Shown here: positions 42,967-52,262 of the stretch, piece after piece
Layout of the letters: each line of letters starts with the position of its first letter
Position numbering within the stretch: the stretch's first letter is position 1
NCBI GenBank assembly: GCA_040768445.1
Contig: JAXGMV010000001.1
Location: 1,612,001-1,676,000 of the forward strand
DNA from: JAXGMV01 sp040768445
GTDB taxonomy: Bacteria; Chloroflexota; Anaerolineae; Anaerolineales; Anaerolineaceae
Length of the DNA stretch: 64,000 nt
Direction: 5' to 3'
Position numbers and translations under genes: made by a program
The notes under the pieces: model-generated
The model's input: only the letters and a program-made list of their open reading frames with translations
Databases searched by the model: none
Told to the model about the DNA's origin: nothing

Positions 42967-43455
42967 TTAATCAGCTGTTTGTTCTTTTCGAACAACGATG
43001 GTTCCTGCAATCAGGTCATGAAGTGTCCTGTGCTGCCGGTTAAACAGCGCTACCAGAAATCCAATACCAAAGATCGCAGTCGATACCAGCCGGCCAATGT
43101 AACGCATCAGCGCCTGCTTGTAACCAATTGGCAAACCGTGACGGTCGTTCACCTTCATCTGCAGAAGCCGTTTGCCGGGCGTAGCGTTGCCTTTACCGCC
43201 CTCGAAATAGATGTAATAGGCACCCCAGGCAAGGATGTAGAGCACAAAGTCGATCAGGGGTATAAGATCACGGATGGCATAATCACTTGCAAAAGTGTAA
43301 TCGTACACGTAGGTAAAAAACCACAGGAAACTACCCACCACGATAACCAGGATCAGCGTGTCAATAAGCCAGCCGGCCAATCGCCTGAAGAAACTGGCAT
43401 GAACCAACGGGTTGGGCTGGTTTGTTTCCCCGATGGAAGGAATATGATCAGTCAT
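42967..43455 (-). CDS. RDD family membrane protein
   Basis: 162 residues. RRLAGWLIDTLILVIVV opens the RDD pattern (Arg, Asp, Asp) with three to four membrane helices; GNATPGKRLLQMKV and FNRQHRTLHDLIAGTIVV are the conserved signatures near the middle and end. Function of most RDD proteins is uncertain, with sodium/proton transport shown for a few. Follows upp by 24 bases and ends 39 bases from the moaA stop. Confidence 0.9.
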   Translation of the reverse strand: MTDHIPSIGETNQPNPLVHASFFRRLAGWLIDTLILVIVVGSFLWFFTYVYDYTFASDYAIRDLIPLIDFVLYILAWGAYYIYFEGGKGNATPGKRLLQMKVNDRHGLPIGYKQALMRYIGRLVSTAIFGIGFLVALFNRQHRTLHDLIAGTIVVRKEQTAD

Positions 43456-43479
43456 GCAGCCTCCTTATTAAGTACCTGA

Positions 43480-44109
43480 TTAACCGGTACCGAACTGACG
43501 GTCGCCGGCGTCGCCTAACCCTGGCAGAATGTAGCCAAATTCGTTCAATCGTTCATCCACAGCCGCCAGGTGAATGGGCACATCAGGGTGGTGACGGTTT
43601 AAATTATCAATGCCTTCCGGTGCACCGATGATGCCAACGAACTTGATCCGCTTTACACCCCAGCGCTTGAGGATATCAACTGTGGCTACAGCCGAACCGC
43701 CTGTTGCCAGCATGGGATCCAGCACCAGGCAAACTGAAACGGTGGGTTCCAGCGGCAGTTTGTTGTAATACTCGACGGGTTGCAGCGTTTTCTCATCCCT
43801 ATATAGACCGATATGCCACACCTCAGCCGACGGCATCAGGTTCCATATGCCTTCAACCATGCCCAGGCCGGCACGCAGGATGGGGATCAGCCCGACTTTT
43901 TCTGCCAGTACGCCGCTCTGAATTTTTTGCAGTGGTGTTTCAATTTCTACGGTATCCAGTTTCAGGTCACTGGTAGCTTCGTACACCAGCAGTGCGCCCA
44001 GCTCACCAACCAGTTCACGGAACTTCTTTGGTTCAGTAGTTACCCGTCTGAGCAGGCTGAGTTTGTGGACAATCAAGGGGTGCGACGAGACAAACAGGTT
44101 GGAATTCAT
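43480..44109 (-). CDS. upp: Uracil phosphoribosyltransferase
   Basis: 209 residues. Converts uracil plus PRPP to UMP in pyrimidine salvage. The PRPP loop is VLDPMLATGGSAVATVDIL (about 130-148), the N-terminal HPLIVHKLSLLR and the C-terminal YILPGLGDAGDRQFGT uracil-binding end are both standard. GGAGG precedes the ATG. First gene of a two-gene unit with the RDD protein, divergent from ruvB. The cytidine deaminase gene near 60.5 kb is another pyrimidine salvage gene in the window. Confidence 0.95.
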   Translation of the reverse strand: MNSNLFVSSHPLIVHKLSLLRRVTTEPKKFRELVGELGALLVYEATSDLKLDTVEIETPLQKIQSGVLAEKVGLIPILRAGLGMVEGIWNLMPSAEVWHIGLYRDEKTLQPVEYYNKLPLEPTVSVCLVLDPMLATGGSAVATVDILKRWGVKRIKFVGIIGAPEGIDNLNRHHPDVPIHLAAVDERLNEFGYILPGLGDAGDRQFGTG

Positions 44110-44251
44110 GCCATCCTCCGGGTAACTGATTAACTGTATGATCAGAATTCATTATACGAGTCTTTGATATCTGCGGGGTTAAAATTCTCATCATTTTATG
44201 CCAGACGCTGCTTTGAACAGCTTTGAAGTTTGATTGGAGTATAATTTACCT

Positions 44252-45286
44252 ATGGCTATGACAGATGACAGGGTAACCTCTCCTGACGAAAAACCGGATG
44301 ACCGGCTGGATCAAACACTGCGCCCAAAGAAACTGGCGGATGTGATAGGCCAGGAACAGGTCATTGAAAACCTTGAGATCTTGATACAGGCGGCAAGACA
44401 CCGAAATGAAGCGCTTGACCATGTGTTGTTTTACGGTCCTCCGGGACTGGGCAAAACCACGCTGGCACATGTGCTTGCAACTGAGATGGGTGTTAACATC
44501 AAGGTAACCGCCGGTCCGGCGATTGAACGCGCCGGTGACCTGGCAGCCATACTGACCAACCTGCGGGCTGGTGATGTGCTTTTTATTGATGAGATTCACC
44601 GGCTTGGTAAGGTCGTTGAAGAAGTATTGTACCCGGCAATGGAGGATTTTGCCCTCGATATCATAATCGGCAAGGGACCTTCTGCCCGTTCAATCCGACT
44701 CAAACTGCCGCATTTCACCATCATCGGCGCTACCACAAGGCTGGCGCTCATCAGCTCTCCGCTGAGAGCCCGCTTTGGCGTTGTGCACAGGCTGGATTTC
44801 TACAGCCCCGAAGCCATGCAGTCAATTGTCAGTCGGGCAACTAAACTGCTGGGAGTGACGGCCGATGATGCGGGCATATCTGAAGTAGCCACCCGCTCAC
44901 GCGGCACCCCGCGCGTTGCCCTGCGTATGCTGCGGCGCGTGCGCGATTATGCCCTGGTGCGCGCTGACGGCTGTATCACAGCTGCAACAGCTGCCGACGC
45001 ACTGGCGCTGTTAAATGTGGATTCCATGGGGCTGGATGAAGTTGACCGCCGTGTTTTATTGACGATTATTGACAAGTACGGCGGCGGACCGGTGGGGCTT
45101 TCAACCATTGGCGCTTCAATTAGCGAAGAGCCGGATACCATTATGGATGTTGTGGAACCCTATCTCCTCCAGCTTGGTTTCATCGACCGCACACCACAGG
45201 GCAGGATTGCTACCCGCCTGGCTTATGATCACCTCCACATCCCTTTCAACGGGGTGGAACAACAGCCCACATTATTTCAATCGTGA
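44252..45286 (+). CDS. ruvB: Holliday junction branch-migration helicase RuvB
   Basis: 344 residues. AAA+ motor of RuvABC: LRPKKLADVIGQEQV start, Walker A GPPGLGKTT (about 62-70), Walker B LFIDEIHRL, then the C-terminal winged helix (GGGPVGLSTIGASISEE, FIDRTPQGRIAT). I choose the ATG at 44252, which leaves out a short Met-less stretch from a TTG at 44234. GGAG is 12 bases upstream, but TATAAT at 44240-44245 sits so close that transcription could begin at the ATG itself. The stop overlaps the queA GTG start by four bases. Confidence 0.95.
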   Translation: MAMTDDRVTSPDEKPDDRLDQTLRPKKLADVIGQEQVIENLEILIQAARHRNEALDHVLFYGPPGLGKTTLAHVLATEMGVNIKVTAGPAIERAGDLAAILTNLRAGDVLFIDEIHRLGKVVEEVLYPAMEDFALDIIIGKGPSARSIRLKLPHFTIIGATTRLALISSPLRARFGVVHRLDFYSPEAMQSIVSRATKLLGVTADDAGISEVATRSRGTPRVALRMLRRVRDYALVRADGCITAATAADALALLNVDSMGLDEVDRRVLLTIIDKYGGGPVGLSTIGASISEEPDTIMDVVEPYLLQLGFIDRTPQGRIATRLAYDHLHIPFNGVEQQPTLFQS

Positions 45287-46302
45287 AGACTGAAGATTTT
45301 AATTACCACCTGCCGCGTGAAGCGATTGCCCAGACGCCTGTCACGCCCCGCCATGCTTCAAGGCTGCTGGTGTACAACCGCGCCTCTGAGGAAATTCAAC
45401 ACGCCACTTTTCTGCATGTTGGTGATTTTTTATCTCCCAGGGATCTGCTGGTCATTAACCGCACGCGTGTCATTCCTGCCCGAATCCATGCGCATAAACC
45501 CACCGGTGGCCTAATTGAACTGCTGCTGTTGAAAAAGATTGATTCCACCAGCTGGGAGGTATTGATTGGCGGTAAACGGGTGCGGGAGGGTATGACTCTG
45601 CAGGTTGTCAACGGCCCTGTTGCAATAGTATGCGCTGACCTTGAACGACCTCGTCGGGTGGTGACGTTTGCTGAGCCGGTGGAACCCTATCTTTCTGAAG
45701 CTGGTGAGATGCCCCTGCCGCCTTACATTCACACCCGGCTGGATGACCCTGAACGCTACCAGACCGTTTACGCTGCCGAGCCTGGCTCTGCCGCTGCGCC
45801 CACAGCCGGGCTGCACTTTACGCCAGAATTGATGACGTCCCTGAAAGATCAGGGCATTCGCTTTGCTGAGATCACACTGCATGTCGGTTTGGATACCTTT
45901 GCACCGGTTACGGAAGAAAATCCGCTCGAGCACGTGATTCATACGGAATGGTGCGAACTCGATCAAACTGCCGCTGACCTTATTAATCGCACAAAGCTTG
46001 AGGGCGGGCGAATCATCGCTGTTGGCACCACCAGCGTCAGGACGCTGGAAACTGCTGCGGGACTGGCTGGCAGTAACAAGATGGTTGTCCCTTTCAGCGG
46101 ACCAACAAACCTGTTCATCGTTCCGGGTTATACCTACAAGGCAGTAGATGTGATGATCACTAATTTCCACCTGCCAAAATCAACACTGCTGATGCTGGTA
46201 AGCGCTTTTGCCGGCCGGGAGAAGGTTTTGTCACTCTACCAAACCGCGCTGGATGAAGGCTACCGCTTCTTCTCCTTTGGCGATGCCATGTTGATACTTT
46301 AA
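45283..46302 (+). CDS. queA: S-adenosylmethionine:tRNA ribosyltransferase-isomerase QueA
   Basis: 339 residues. Adds the cyclopentene-ring precursor from SAM to preQ1-tRNA in queuosine synthesis. FNYHLPREAIAQTPVTPRHASRLL, FLSPRDLLVINRTRVIPARI, PTAGLHFT, and HVGLDTFAPV are family signatures, and NFHLPKSTLLMLVSAFAG near the end is intact. Starts at a GTG inside the ruvB stop (GTGA), so it is translationally coupled to ruvB; this pairing of ruvB and queA is common. Confidence 0.95.
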   Translation: MKTEDFNYHLPREAIAQTPVTPRHASRLLVYNRASEEIQHATFLHVGDFLSPRDLLVINRTRVIPARIHAHKPTGGLIELLLLKKIDSTSWEVLIGGKRVREGMTLQVVNGPVAIVCADLERPRRVVTFAEPVEPYLSEAGEMPLPPYIHTRLDDPERYQTVYAAEPGSAAAPTAGLHFTPELMTSLKDQGIRFAEITLHVGLDTFAPVTEENPLEHVIHTEWCELDQTAADLINRTKLEGGRIIAVGTTSVRTLETAAGLAGSNKMVVPFSGPTNLFIVPGYTYKAVDVMITNFHLPKSTLLMLVSAFAGREKVLSLYQTALDEGYRFFSFGDAMLIL

Positions 46303-46315
46303 AAGAAAGGCACCT

Positions 46316-47017
46316 ATGGCTGATAAACCTTCACAACGTACAGATATGTGGTCATTGAATGAAGAAATAGTCAACTGCCGGCTGTGCCCACGGCTGGTGA
46401 GCTGGCGTGAGGAAATTGCCGCAGTCAAGAAAAAAGCTTTCAATGACTGTACCTACTGGGGTAAACCTGTGCCCGGCTTTGGTGATGAAAACCCAAGACT
46501 CTTGATTGTTGGACTGGCGCCGGGAGCACACGGATCAAATCGCACCGGACGGATGTTCACGGGCGACGCATCGGGCAGTTTCCTTTTCACGGCTCTGCAC
46601 CGTGCCGGTTTTGCCAGTAAGCCAATATCGCTGTCCATGGATGATGACCTCAGGCTTAAAGATGTCTTCATCACAGCCCTGGCTCGCTGCGCGCCGCCTG
46701 GCAATAAACCGACGACCGAGGAGTTTCGAAACTGCCGGAAGTATTTAATCAGGGAAATAGCCTTGTTTGACAATCTGGAAGGCATTGTCGCCCTGGGCGC
46801 CCTGGCTTATCAGCATGTTCTTGAGATCTATCGCTTGTCTGGTTACAGGGGCAATCACCCTGCTTTTGGACATGGCGTGATGACACATTTTGATGAAGGT
46901 GGACCATGGGTCTTGGCATCGTATCATCCCAGCCGGCAAAATACCCAGACCGGCAGGTTGACGCAGGAGATGTTTGACCAGATTTGGGAAAAAGCAGGAG
47001 ACTTACTCAACGGGTGA
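46316..47017 (+). CDS. Family 5 (UdgB-type) uracil-DNA glycosylase
   Basis: 233 residues. Motif 1 GLAPGAHGSNRTGRMFTG (about 66-83) is the family 5 form, with the catalytic region lacking the polar residue of family 1; motif 2 near the end is SYHPSRQN. Cysteines C21, C24 and two later ones in RCAPP...FRNCRKY fit the [4Fe-4S] cluster of this family. Removes uracil and other deaminated bases from DNA. 13 bases after queA; the next gene starts 7 bases on. Confidence 0.93.
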   Translation: MADKPSQRTDMWSLNEEIVNCRLCPRLVSWREEIAAVKKKAFNDCTYWGKPVPGFGDENPRLLIVGLAPGAHGSNRTGRMFTGDASGSFLFTALHRAGFASKPISLSMDDDLRLKDVFITALARCAPPGNKPTTEEFRNCRKYLIREIALFDNLEGIVALGALAYQHVLEIYRLSGYRGNHPAFGHGVMTHFDEGGPWVLASYHPSRQNTQTGRLTQEMFDQIWEKAGDLLNG

Positions 47018-47024
47018 GGTGGAT

Positions 47025-47759
47025 ATGAAGCGAGCGGTCATAGTTGTACTGAGTATTTTGGTTGTTGCAGTCCTTGGCTTTGTCATTTGGGCATCACTGC
47101 CTGCCGGACCTGATGCTCAGGCTTTGACCGCACTTGAGAGCGGTGACGGCGTGGATGTCTATGAACTGCCTGGTGTGACGGTGATGATGCCAGCTGGTTA
47201 TCTGCCTGAAACAGGTCTCATTTTTTACCCTGGCGCCAGGGTTGATTACCGCTCCTATGCGCCTTTGATGCGAACGATTTCGCGCGCAGGCTATTTCACT
47301 GCAGTGGTAAAAATGCCGTTGAATATGGCAATCTTCTCGCCTAATCGTGCAGGGGATATTATCTACTCGTATCCACAGGTAAAAACCTGGGTGCTCGCAG
47401 GTCATTCGCTGGGCGGCGCCATGGCAGCACAATTTGCTGGCAATAACCCTGACAAGGTGGAAGGACTGGCATTGTGGGCAGCTTACCCTGTATCTTCAAA
47501 CGATTTGTCAGGAAGCAACTTGCGGGTGATCTCCATTTATGGCAGTAACGACGGGCTCGCCACTGATGAGGATATTGACGCTTCAAGACCGCTGCTTCCG
47601 GAGCATACCGTTTGGGTTGAGATCATCGGCGGCAACCATGCCCAATTTGGCGCTTACGGCGAGCAAGGCGGAGATGGTGCAGCTGAGATTTCACTTGCAG
47701 AGCAGCACAGTCAGATAACCAGCGCAATGCTGGAATGGCTTTCAGGGTTCTCAAACTGA
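47025..47759 (+). CDS. Membrane-anchored alpha/beta hydrolase
   Basis: 244 residues from the ATG at 47025 (GAGGTGG upstream); an in-frame ATG at 46974 lies inside the glycosylase gene. One N-terminal membrane helix, about 2-22, anchors a hydrolase domain outside. The nucleophile elbow is GHSLGG (Ser 128), followed by an acid in YGSNDG and a His in GGNHAQFG. Resembles the dienelactone hydrolase-like group (IFYPGARVDYRSY start). Substrate unknown. Last of the ruvB-queA-glycosylase-hydrolase run. Confidence 0.88.
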   Translation: MKRAVIVVLSILVVAVLGFVIWASLPAGPDAQALTALESGDGVDVYELPGVTVMMPAGYLPETGLIFYPGARVDYRSYAPLMRTISRAGYFTAVVKMPLNMAIFSPNRAGDIIYSYPQVKTWVLAGHSLGGAMAAQFAGNNPDKVEGLALWAAYPVSSNDLSGSNLRVISIYGSNDGLATDEDIDASRPLLPEHTVWVEIIGGNHAQFGAYGEQGGDGAAEISLAEQHSQITSAMLEWLSGFSN

Positions 47760-47801
47760 GAATTGTTTTGTAGTCTGGATTTTGCAGCCTTCAGCTGGCA
47801 T

Positions 47802-48308
47802 TCAGCTTGCTGAAGGTTTCTCAGGTATCACGAGCAAGTTGACAGCGTGACCGGTCAAGTTTAAAAACTTCTCAAGGTCTTTAACCGGCAGGATCAGGGT
47901 GGCTGTATTCACCAGTGGGTGGCACTGCAGGGAATCTGCCTGCCAGAGTGTTTTATCGATGTAAAGGGTCACTTTGTGATGGCTGTCATTGATAAGACCA
48001 AGAACCGTCACTGAACCTGAACCTACGCCAAGGTATTCCATCAGTTTGGCTTCAGAGCCGAAATGCAGCTTGCGCAGGTTCAGTAGCTTGCCCAGCGCAC
48101 GAATGTCAACATTTTTATGTTTCTCTACCATCACCAGTAGATAGTTCGCCTTCTTCTCATCGCACAGGAACAGGTTCTTCGTTCCGGTGCCGGGTGCATC
48201 CGCAGTGTAATAATCTGCCTGTTCCACGGTAAAAACTGCCGGGTGGTCCACCCGCTGAAAGGCTATATTGTTTTGATGCAGGTATTCGGTTAGCTCACGA
48301 TCATCCAT
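47802..48308 (-). CDS. YbaK/ProX-type aminoacyl-tRNA deacylase
   Basis: 168 residues of the prolyl-tRNA-synthetase-associated editing-domain family. Features: HPAVFTVEQAD near 22, GTGTKNLFLCDEKKANYLLV near 39-58 with the catalytic Lys in KNLF, and GSGSVTVLGLIND further on. Free-standing members clear Ala from tRNA-Pro. It lies seven bases after the lipoprotein gene on the same strand, probably by chance rather than shared function. Confidence 0.9.
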   Translation of the reverse strand: MDDRELTEYLHQNNIAFQRVDHPAVFTVEQADYYTADAPGTGTKNLFLCDEKKANYLLVMVEKHKNVDIRALGKLLNLRKLHFGSEAKLMEYLGVGSGSVTVLGLINDSHHKVTLYIDKTLWQADSLQCHPLVNTATLILPVKDLEKFLNLTGHAVNLLVIPEKPSAS

Positions 48309-48315
48309 TCTTTGG

Positions 48316-49479
48316 TTATGGGGCTGCGACAGTGATGGAGCTGATCATCTCATCCAGCATCTGCAGGTCAGGTGAGAAAGCATCATCTGCCTGGCTGTTC
48401 AACAGTACCCTTGTCTCCTCAATGTAGGTGGTGAAATTCGCAGCGAATGCATCCCAATCACCGCCGGGAATGTCATTTTCAGTTGCCGGCAAAACAGGGT
48501 TGGATACCGGCAGGATAGCCGCAACGACATACTGTCCATCTGTCGTGATCCCCTGGAAAGCGTAAAATAAGTGGTTATTGTTCACCGGGTAGAATGACTG
48601 CCCGTACATAGTCAGGAAGCGCACACCTGAGCCGTTTTCGAAATCCAGGTATTCAATTTGAGCCCGAATCATTTGCGCGGCATTCCAGACTGGCAGGAAG
48701 GGGATATTATCAGGCTGCTCTGGCTTGGTAACGATCATGTTTTGAAGTTCAGAAAAACCTGTCAGAAAATTTGGATTCAGGCTGGCATAGTCTGCCACAG
48801 GATATACCAGTATCCTGGGTTGGTGAAAAGTGCCGCTGAGCGTGTAACCTTCAAAAGCCAGCTGGCGGTGAGCGGGATATGACCATTCAATAGGGTCGTT
48901 GGTTTGAGCTGGAACGGTAGAACAGCTGATGCTGGTTGCCAGTGAAGGATCATAATAGAGCGTGACACCCTGGCAGTCTACCAGCAAGCCTGTTGGTTGA
49001 TTGGATGCTTCTACCGTGAATGATGCTGACGCTACCTCAACGCCGTTGTTATCGGTATCGTGCATACGAAAATCATACTGACCTGCGTCTGCAGGTGCAT
49101 TGAACGTCAAAGTCCCTGTGGATTGTCCCATGAGGTACTGGTAATCAAGGTCGTGCAGGTCGTTCTCGGCTTCACTGCCGTGAGGGATACTGGATGGGAT
49201 AATACCAATCCATGCATCTTCCATGAAGGTGCTTGAGGAGGTGAAAGCAATCTCTATTGATTCACCGGGTGCATAAGCACCTGTTCCGGAGGTGATAGTG
49301 ATAGAAGCTGTCATGTCCTCAGTGGGCTGCGGCGGCGTTTCGGTTGTGATGATCACAGTCGTGGCTGTTATAACTTGTGGAGGTGTTTCAGTTTCACGTG
49401 GGGATATACCGCAGGCGACAGTAAAGATGAAAATTAACAGGACTATTACAATTGGGTTCCGATTATTTTCGCGACTCAT
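48316..49479 (-). CDS. Lipoprotein of unknown function with N-terminal Ig-like domain
   Basis: 387 residues. Signal with lipobox FTVAC (Cys22), a Thr/Pro linker, then an Ig-like domain (about 60-160) that ends with DFRMHDTDNNGVEVASASFTVE and contains AWIGIIPSSIPHGSE. A second domain (about 165-385) begins LLVDCQGVTLYYDPSLA and has no family I recognise; it holds many aromatic residues and no evident catalytic signature. Secreted and lipid-anchored on the outer face. Between the LLM oxidoreductase and YbaK genes on the same strand. Function unknown. Confidence 0.75.
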   Translation of the reverse strand: MSRENNRNPIVIVLLIFIFTVACGISPRETETPPQVITATTVIITTETPPQPTEDMTASITITSGTGAYAPGESIEIAFTSSSTFMEDAWIGIIPSSIPHGSEAENDLHDLDYQYLMGQSTGTLTFNAPADAGQYDFRMHDTDNNGVEVASASFTVEASNQPTGLLVDCQGVTLYYDPSLATSISCSTVPAQTNDPIEWSYPAHRQLAFEGYTLSGTFHQPRILVYPVADYASLNPNFLTGFSELQNMIVTKPEQPDNIPFLPVWNAAQMIRAQIEYLDFENGSGVRFLTMYGQSFYPVNNNHLFYAFQGITTDGQYVVAAILPVSNPVLPATENDIPGGDWDAFAANFTTYIEETRVLLNSQADDAFSPDLQMLDEMISSITVAAP

Positions 49480-49539
49480 GACAGACTCCTTTCCTGATCA
49501 TACATACATATTAGCGTATCCTGTACTAAAAACAATGAC

Positions 49540-50457
49540 CTAATTTGCCCAATCTTGCATCATCCTGGCAAGCAGCTTCAAGCCTTTCAGGTCACTTAAG
49601 TCAAGCCACTGCAGTATCAGACGCTGCACACCGGCTGCAGCATAAGCGTCTAACTGCTCTGATAGTTGATCGGGGGTTCCAATAACTACCCCAGATGATC
49701 TGAGACGGCTTAGATCGCGAGTCTGCAGTTTTTCTTGGAGTGCCTTTTTACTGCTGGCAAAGACAAGACCATTCATCAAGGAACGTCTGACCTTGTTTGG
49801 GTCGCGATTCGCTGCAGTTAGCATTTCAGATAAGAGGTTATTTCTATCCTTGAAGGTATCTGGCGGGATGTAAACTGCATTCCACTCGTCGGCATAACGG
49901 GCAGCCAGTGGGAGGGTGCGCTTTACTCCGTTACCGCCGATTAGAATTGGCGGACCGCCAGGTCGTTTAGGTCGCGGCAGCAGCACCGCGTCTGAAAGCT
50001 CGTAGTAGCTGCCGTTGAAAGTCAGCGGCTCATCCTTCTGGAGTAGGTGCGTGATGATCTGCAGTCCTTCTTCAAACCGCTCGAAACGGCTGTTCTCATC
50101 CAGCAGGTCGAAACTAAAGTTCTTGTGCTCGCGCACCTGCCAGCCGGCACCGACACCCAGAGTCAGCCGCCCGCCTGATAGATCATTCACCTGTGCAGCC
50201 CAACGCGCTGTGAAGGCGGGATGGCGGAAGGAGATCGGTGTAACCAGTGGCGAGAATTCAAGCCGAGTGGTATGGTCTGCCAGCCAGGTAAGCGAAATCC
50301 ACAACTCCAGTGAGTCGCGATCAGGGAGAGAACTGTTGGTAAAATGGTCTGAGCGGTATAAGCCGGCAAAGCCGAGATCTTCTACAAGCGGTACAAGCTG
50401 TTTCCAAATGTCCCAGTTGAGGCCGTTTTGTCCTTCAATTTGTATGCCGAAATCCAT
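49540..50457 (-). CDS. LLM-class flavin-dependent (F420-type) oxidoreductase
   Basis: 305 residues of the luciferase-like TIM-barrel family. DFGIQIEGQNGLNW start, WLADHTTRLEFSPLVTPISFRHP, LTLGVGAGW (about 99-107) and GGNGVKRTLPLAARYADEWNA (about 178-198) are the standard cofactor-binding segments of the F420/FMN group. Substrate unknown. Starts 21 bases after the serine hydrolase gene. Confidence 0.88.
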   Translation of the reverse strand: MDFGIQIEGQNGLNWDIWKQLVPLVEDLGFAGLYRSDHFTNSSLPDRDSLELWISLTWLADHTTRLEFSPLVTPISFRHPAFTARWAAQVNDLSGGRLTLGVGAGWQVREHKNFSFDLLDENSRFERFEEGLQIITHLLQKDEPLTFNGSYYELSDAVLLPRPKRPGGPPILIGGNGVKRTLPLAARYADEWNAVYIPPDTFKDRNNLLSEMLTAANRDPNKVRRSLMNGLVFASSKKALQEKLQTRDLSRLRSSGVVIGTPDQLSEQLDAYAAAGVQRLILQWLDLSDLKGLKLLARMMQDWAN

Positions 50458-50478
50458 GACACCTCCATTAACTCTTTA

Positions 50479-52083
50479 CTACTGCTGATTTTCAAAGAAG
50501 ATGTTTTTCATGCGGTTGGCAGAGAGCATGAAACCTGTCTTGCTGCCGTCTGAGTCTCTGACAAATGTAATCGTGCAGGTGCCACCTTTGAACAGGTCTC
50601 TTGCAGCCGGAAGCAGTGACTCAAATCGGATTTTCTTTCGAAACATGACAAGGGTTTCATTTTCCAATCTTAACTCGTATGAAATTCCAAGCTCATCGCT
50701 GTGATAGGTACCGGCATATTCATTCAACTTATTGGACTGTAAATCAAATGGCGGTAGTTGCTGTAGTTCATCTACCATAGAGCCTTTTCCAACATCAATT
50801 TTCATGAATGATATGCCTGTTTCTCTTGAAGGCAAAAATGTGACATTCACTTGTGTTGATCCATCTGAGCTAAAAGTATTTTCAGCAGTTTGACTCAGCA
50901 AAATGGGTTCCTCAAATAGGGTGACTGCCAGCCTGCCTTCGAGGACGTCCGCCTTGATTAGAGATTGGTTAGCCGGGTTGTAATAAAAACCAGCGTACTG
51001 CGTCAGCTGCGCTTTAGAAAATGCGGTTACAGGTTTTACCGCCTGTACTGCCGCAGGCTCGGCGAAGTCTGCCGCCAGCCAGAGGTCTATGACTTTGTAG
51101 ACCAGGCTGGAAGGGTTCATCTGTGCCAGGTTTGACAGGCAAATGACCGAAAAGTCTTTTTCAGGCAGCTGCAGCATGGCAGCTCTGAAGCCGTACCACG
51201 ACCCGCCGTGTCCGACCGTCTTGTGACCCCGGTAAGTGTCAATCCTCAGTCCCATGGCGTAATCCTGCTCCCTGTCATCGTTGAACCTGCCGGGTGTACG
51301 GGTGAGTTCGATCAACTCCTGTCCGCCGCCATCGATGACATTGTGATAGGTGTTCTGGTCCCAAAGGAACAGGTCTTCAACAGTTGTATAAATCGCACCG
51401 TCACCAATAACATCGAAAATGCCGTAATCGATATTGAAAGTGCCGTCTTTTCGCTGCGTGTAGCCTGTGGCACGGTTCTCAACAATCATTTTGAAGTCAT
51501 TGTGAAAATGTGTGTGTGTCATGCCAAGCGGTTTGAAGATGTTCTCCTCTGCAAACTCACGCATATTTTGTCCTGACACCCGCTCCACAATTTCACTGAG
51601 CAGAAAATAACCGGAATTGCTGTAGAGGTACTGGCTGCCAGGCAGAAAATTCAAGGCTTTTTGGCTGGCAATCAGGTCAATGACTTCGACCTCCTGGTAA
51701 TCATTTTCAAAGGGCATGCCGGCATAGTACATCAGTTCGAGGTAATCCCTTAAACCGCTGGTATGATGCAGCATGTGCCGGATGGTCACGGGGTTTTCAT
51801 ATTCTGGTATTTCAGGCAGATAGGTTTGGATCTTGTCATCCAATGATAGCAAGCCGCGCCGGTACAAAATCGCAATGCACATGGCTGTGAACTGCTTTGA
51901 TACCGAGCCTATATCAAAAACGGTTTTACTGGTAATTGGTATACGGTAGTCCAGGTTGGCTGAGCCGTACCCGCACATGTAGCGGATTTCGCCGTGCTGG
52001 ATTATGGCCAGGGCACAGCCAGGAGACTCCGGCTTATCCCATTCTGAGAAGATTGCATCGGTAGCCTGCAGCAATTGATTCAT
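50479..52083 (-). CDS. Serine hydrolase of the beta-lactamase class C family
   Basis: 534 residues. The catalytic SxxK is S60-V-S-K63, the second motif YSN lies at 154-156 (QYLYSNSGYFLL), and the third is HGG at 292-294 (GHKTVGHGG). A C-terminal beta domain of about 200 residues follows, as in many esterase/D-aminopeptidase-like members. No signal peptide is evident, so it may be cytoplasmic or unconventionally exported. Leads the run with the LLM, lipoprotein and YbaK genes. Could act on peptides or esters; not a proven beta-lactamase. Confidence 0.88.
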   Translation of the reverse strand: MNQLLQATDAIFSEWDKPESPGCALAIIQHGEIRYMCGYGSANLDYRIPITSKTVFDIGSVSKQFTAMCIAILYRRGLLSLDDKIQTYLPEIPEYENPVTIRHMLHHTSGLRDYLELMYYAGMPFENDYQEVEVIDLIASQKALNFLPGSQYLYSNSGYFLLSEIVERVSGQNMREFAEENIFKPLGMTHTHFHNDFKMIVENRATGYTQRKDGTFNIDYGIFDVIGDGAIYTTVEDLFLWDQNTYHNVIDGGGQELIELTRTPGRFNDDREQDYAMGLRIDTYRGHKTVGHGGSWYGFRAAMLQLPEKDFSVICLSNLAQMNPSSLVYKVIDLWLAADFAEPAAVQAVKPVTAFSKAQLTQYAGFYYNPANQSLIKADVLEGRLAVTLFEEPILLSQTAENTFSSDGSTQVNVTFLPSRETGISFMKIDVGKGSMVDELQQLPPFDLQSNKLNEYAGTYHSDELGISYELRLENETLVMFRKKIRFESLLPAARDLFKGGTCTITFVRDSDGSKTGFMLSANRMKNIFFENQQ

Positions 52084-52262
52084 ATGTTAGTCCTTCAACT
52101 TGATGTGGATTTACATTTTAGTTTAGCATGAAAGCTAAACGTTTGAGTTATTTTGGTTTATTTGCCATGCAAGTTTATAATAATAGGAGCGGTTTAACGG
52201 TGGTTTGTATAGATTTTTTCAGCACCCGGTAGACCATAATCACACTATCAGGAGGCTTTATC

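Noticed and set aside
45511..46170. 219-codon open frame on the minus strand
   Set aside because: Antisense to queA, a conserved gene with all signatures; no ribosome site or domain.
50479..52083. Antibiotic-resistance beta-lactamase
   Set aside because: The SxxK/YxN/HGG motifs are those of the wider class C serine hydrolase family, including esterases and peptidases, and there is no signal peptide, so resistance cannot be inferred.
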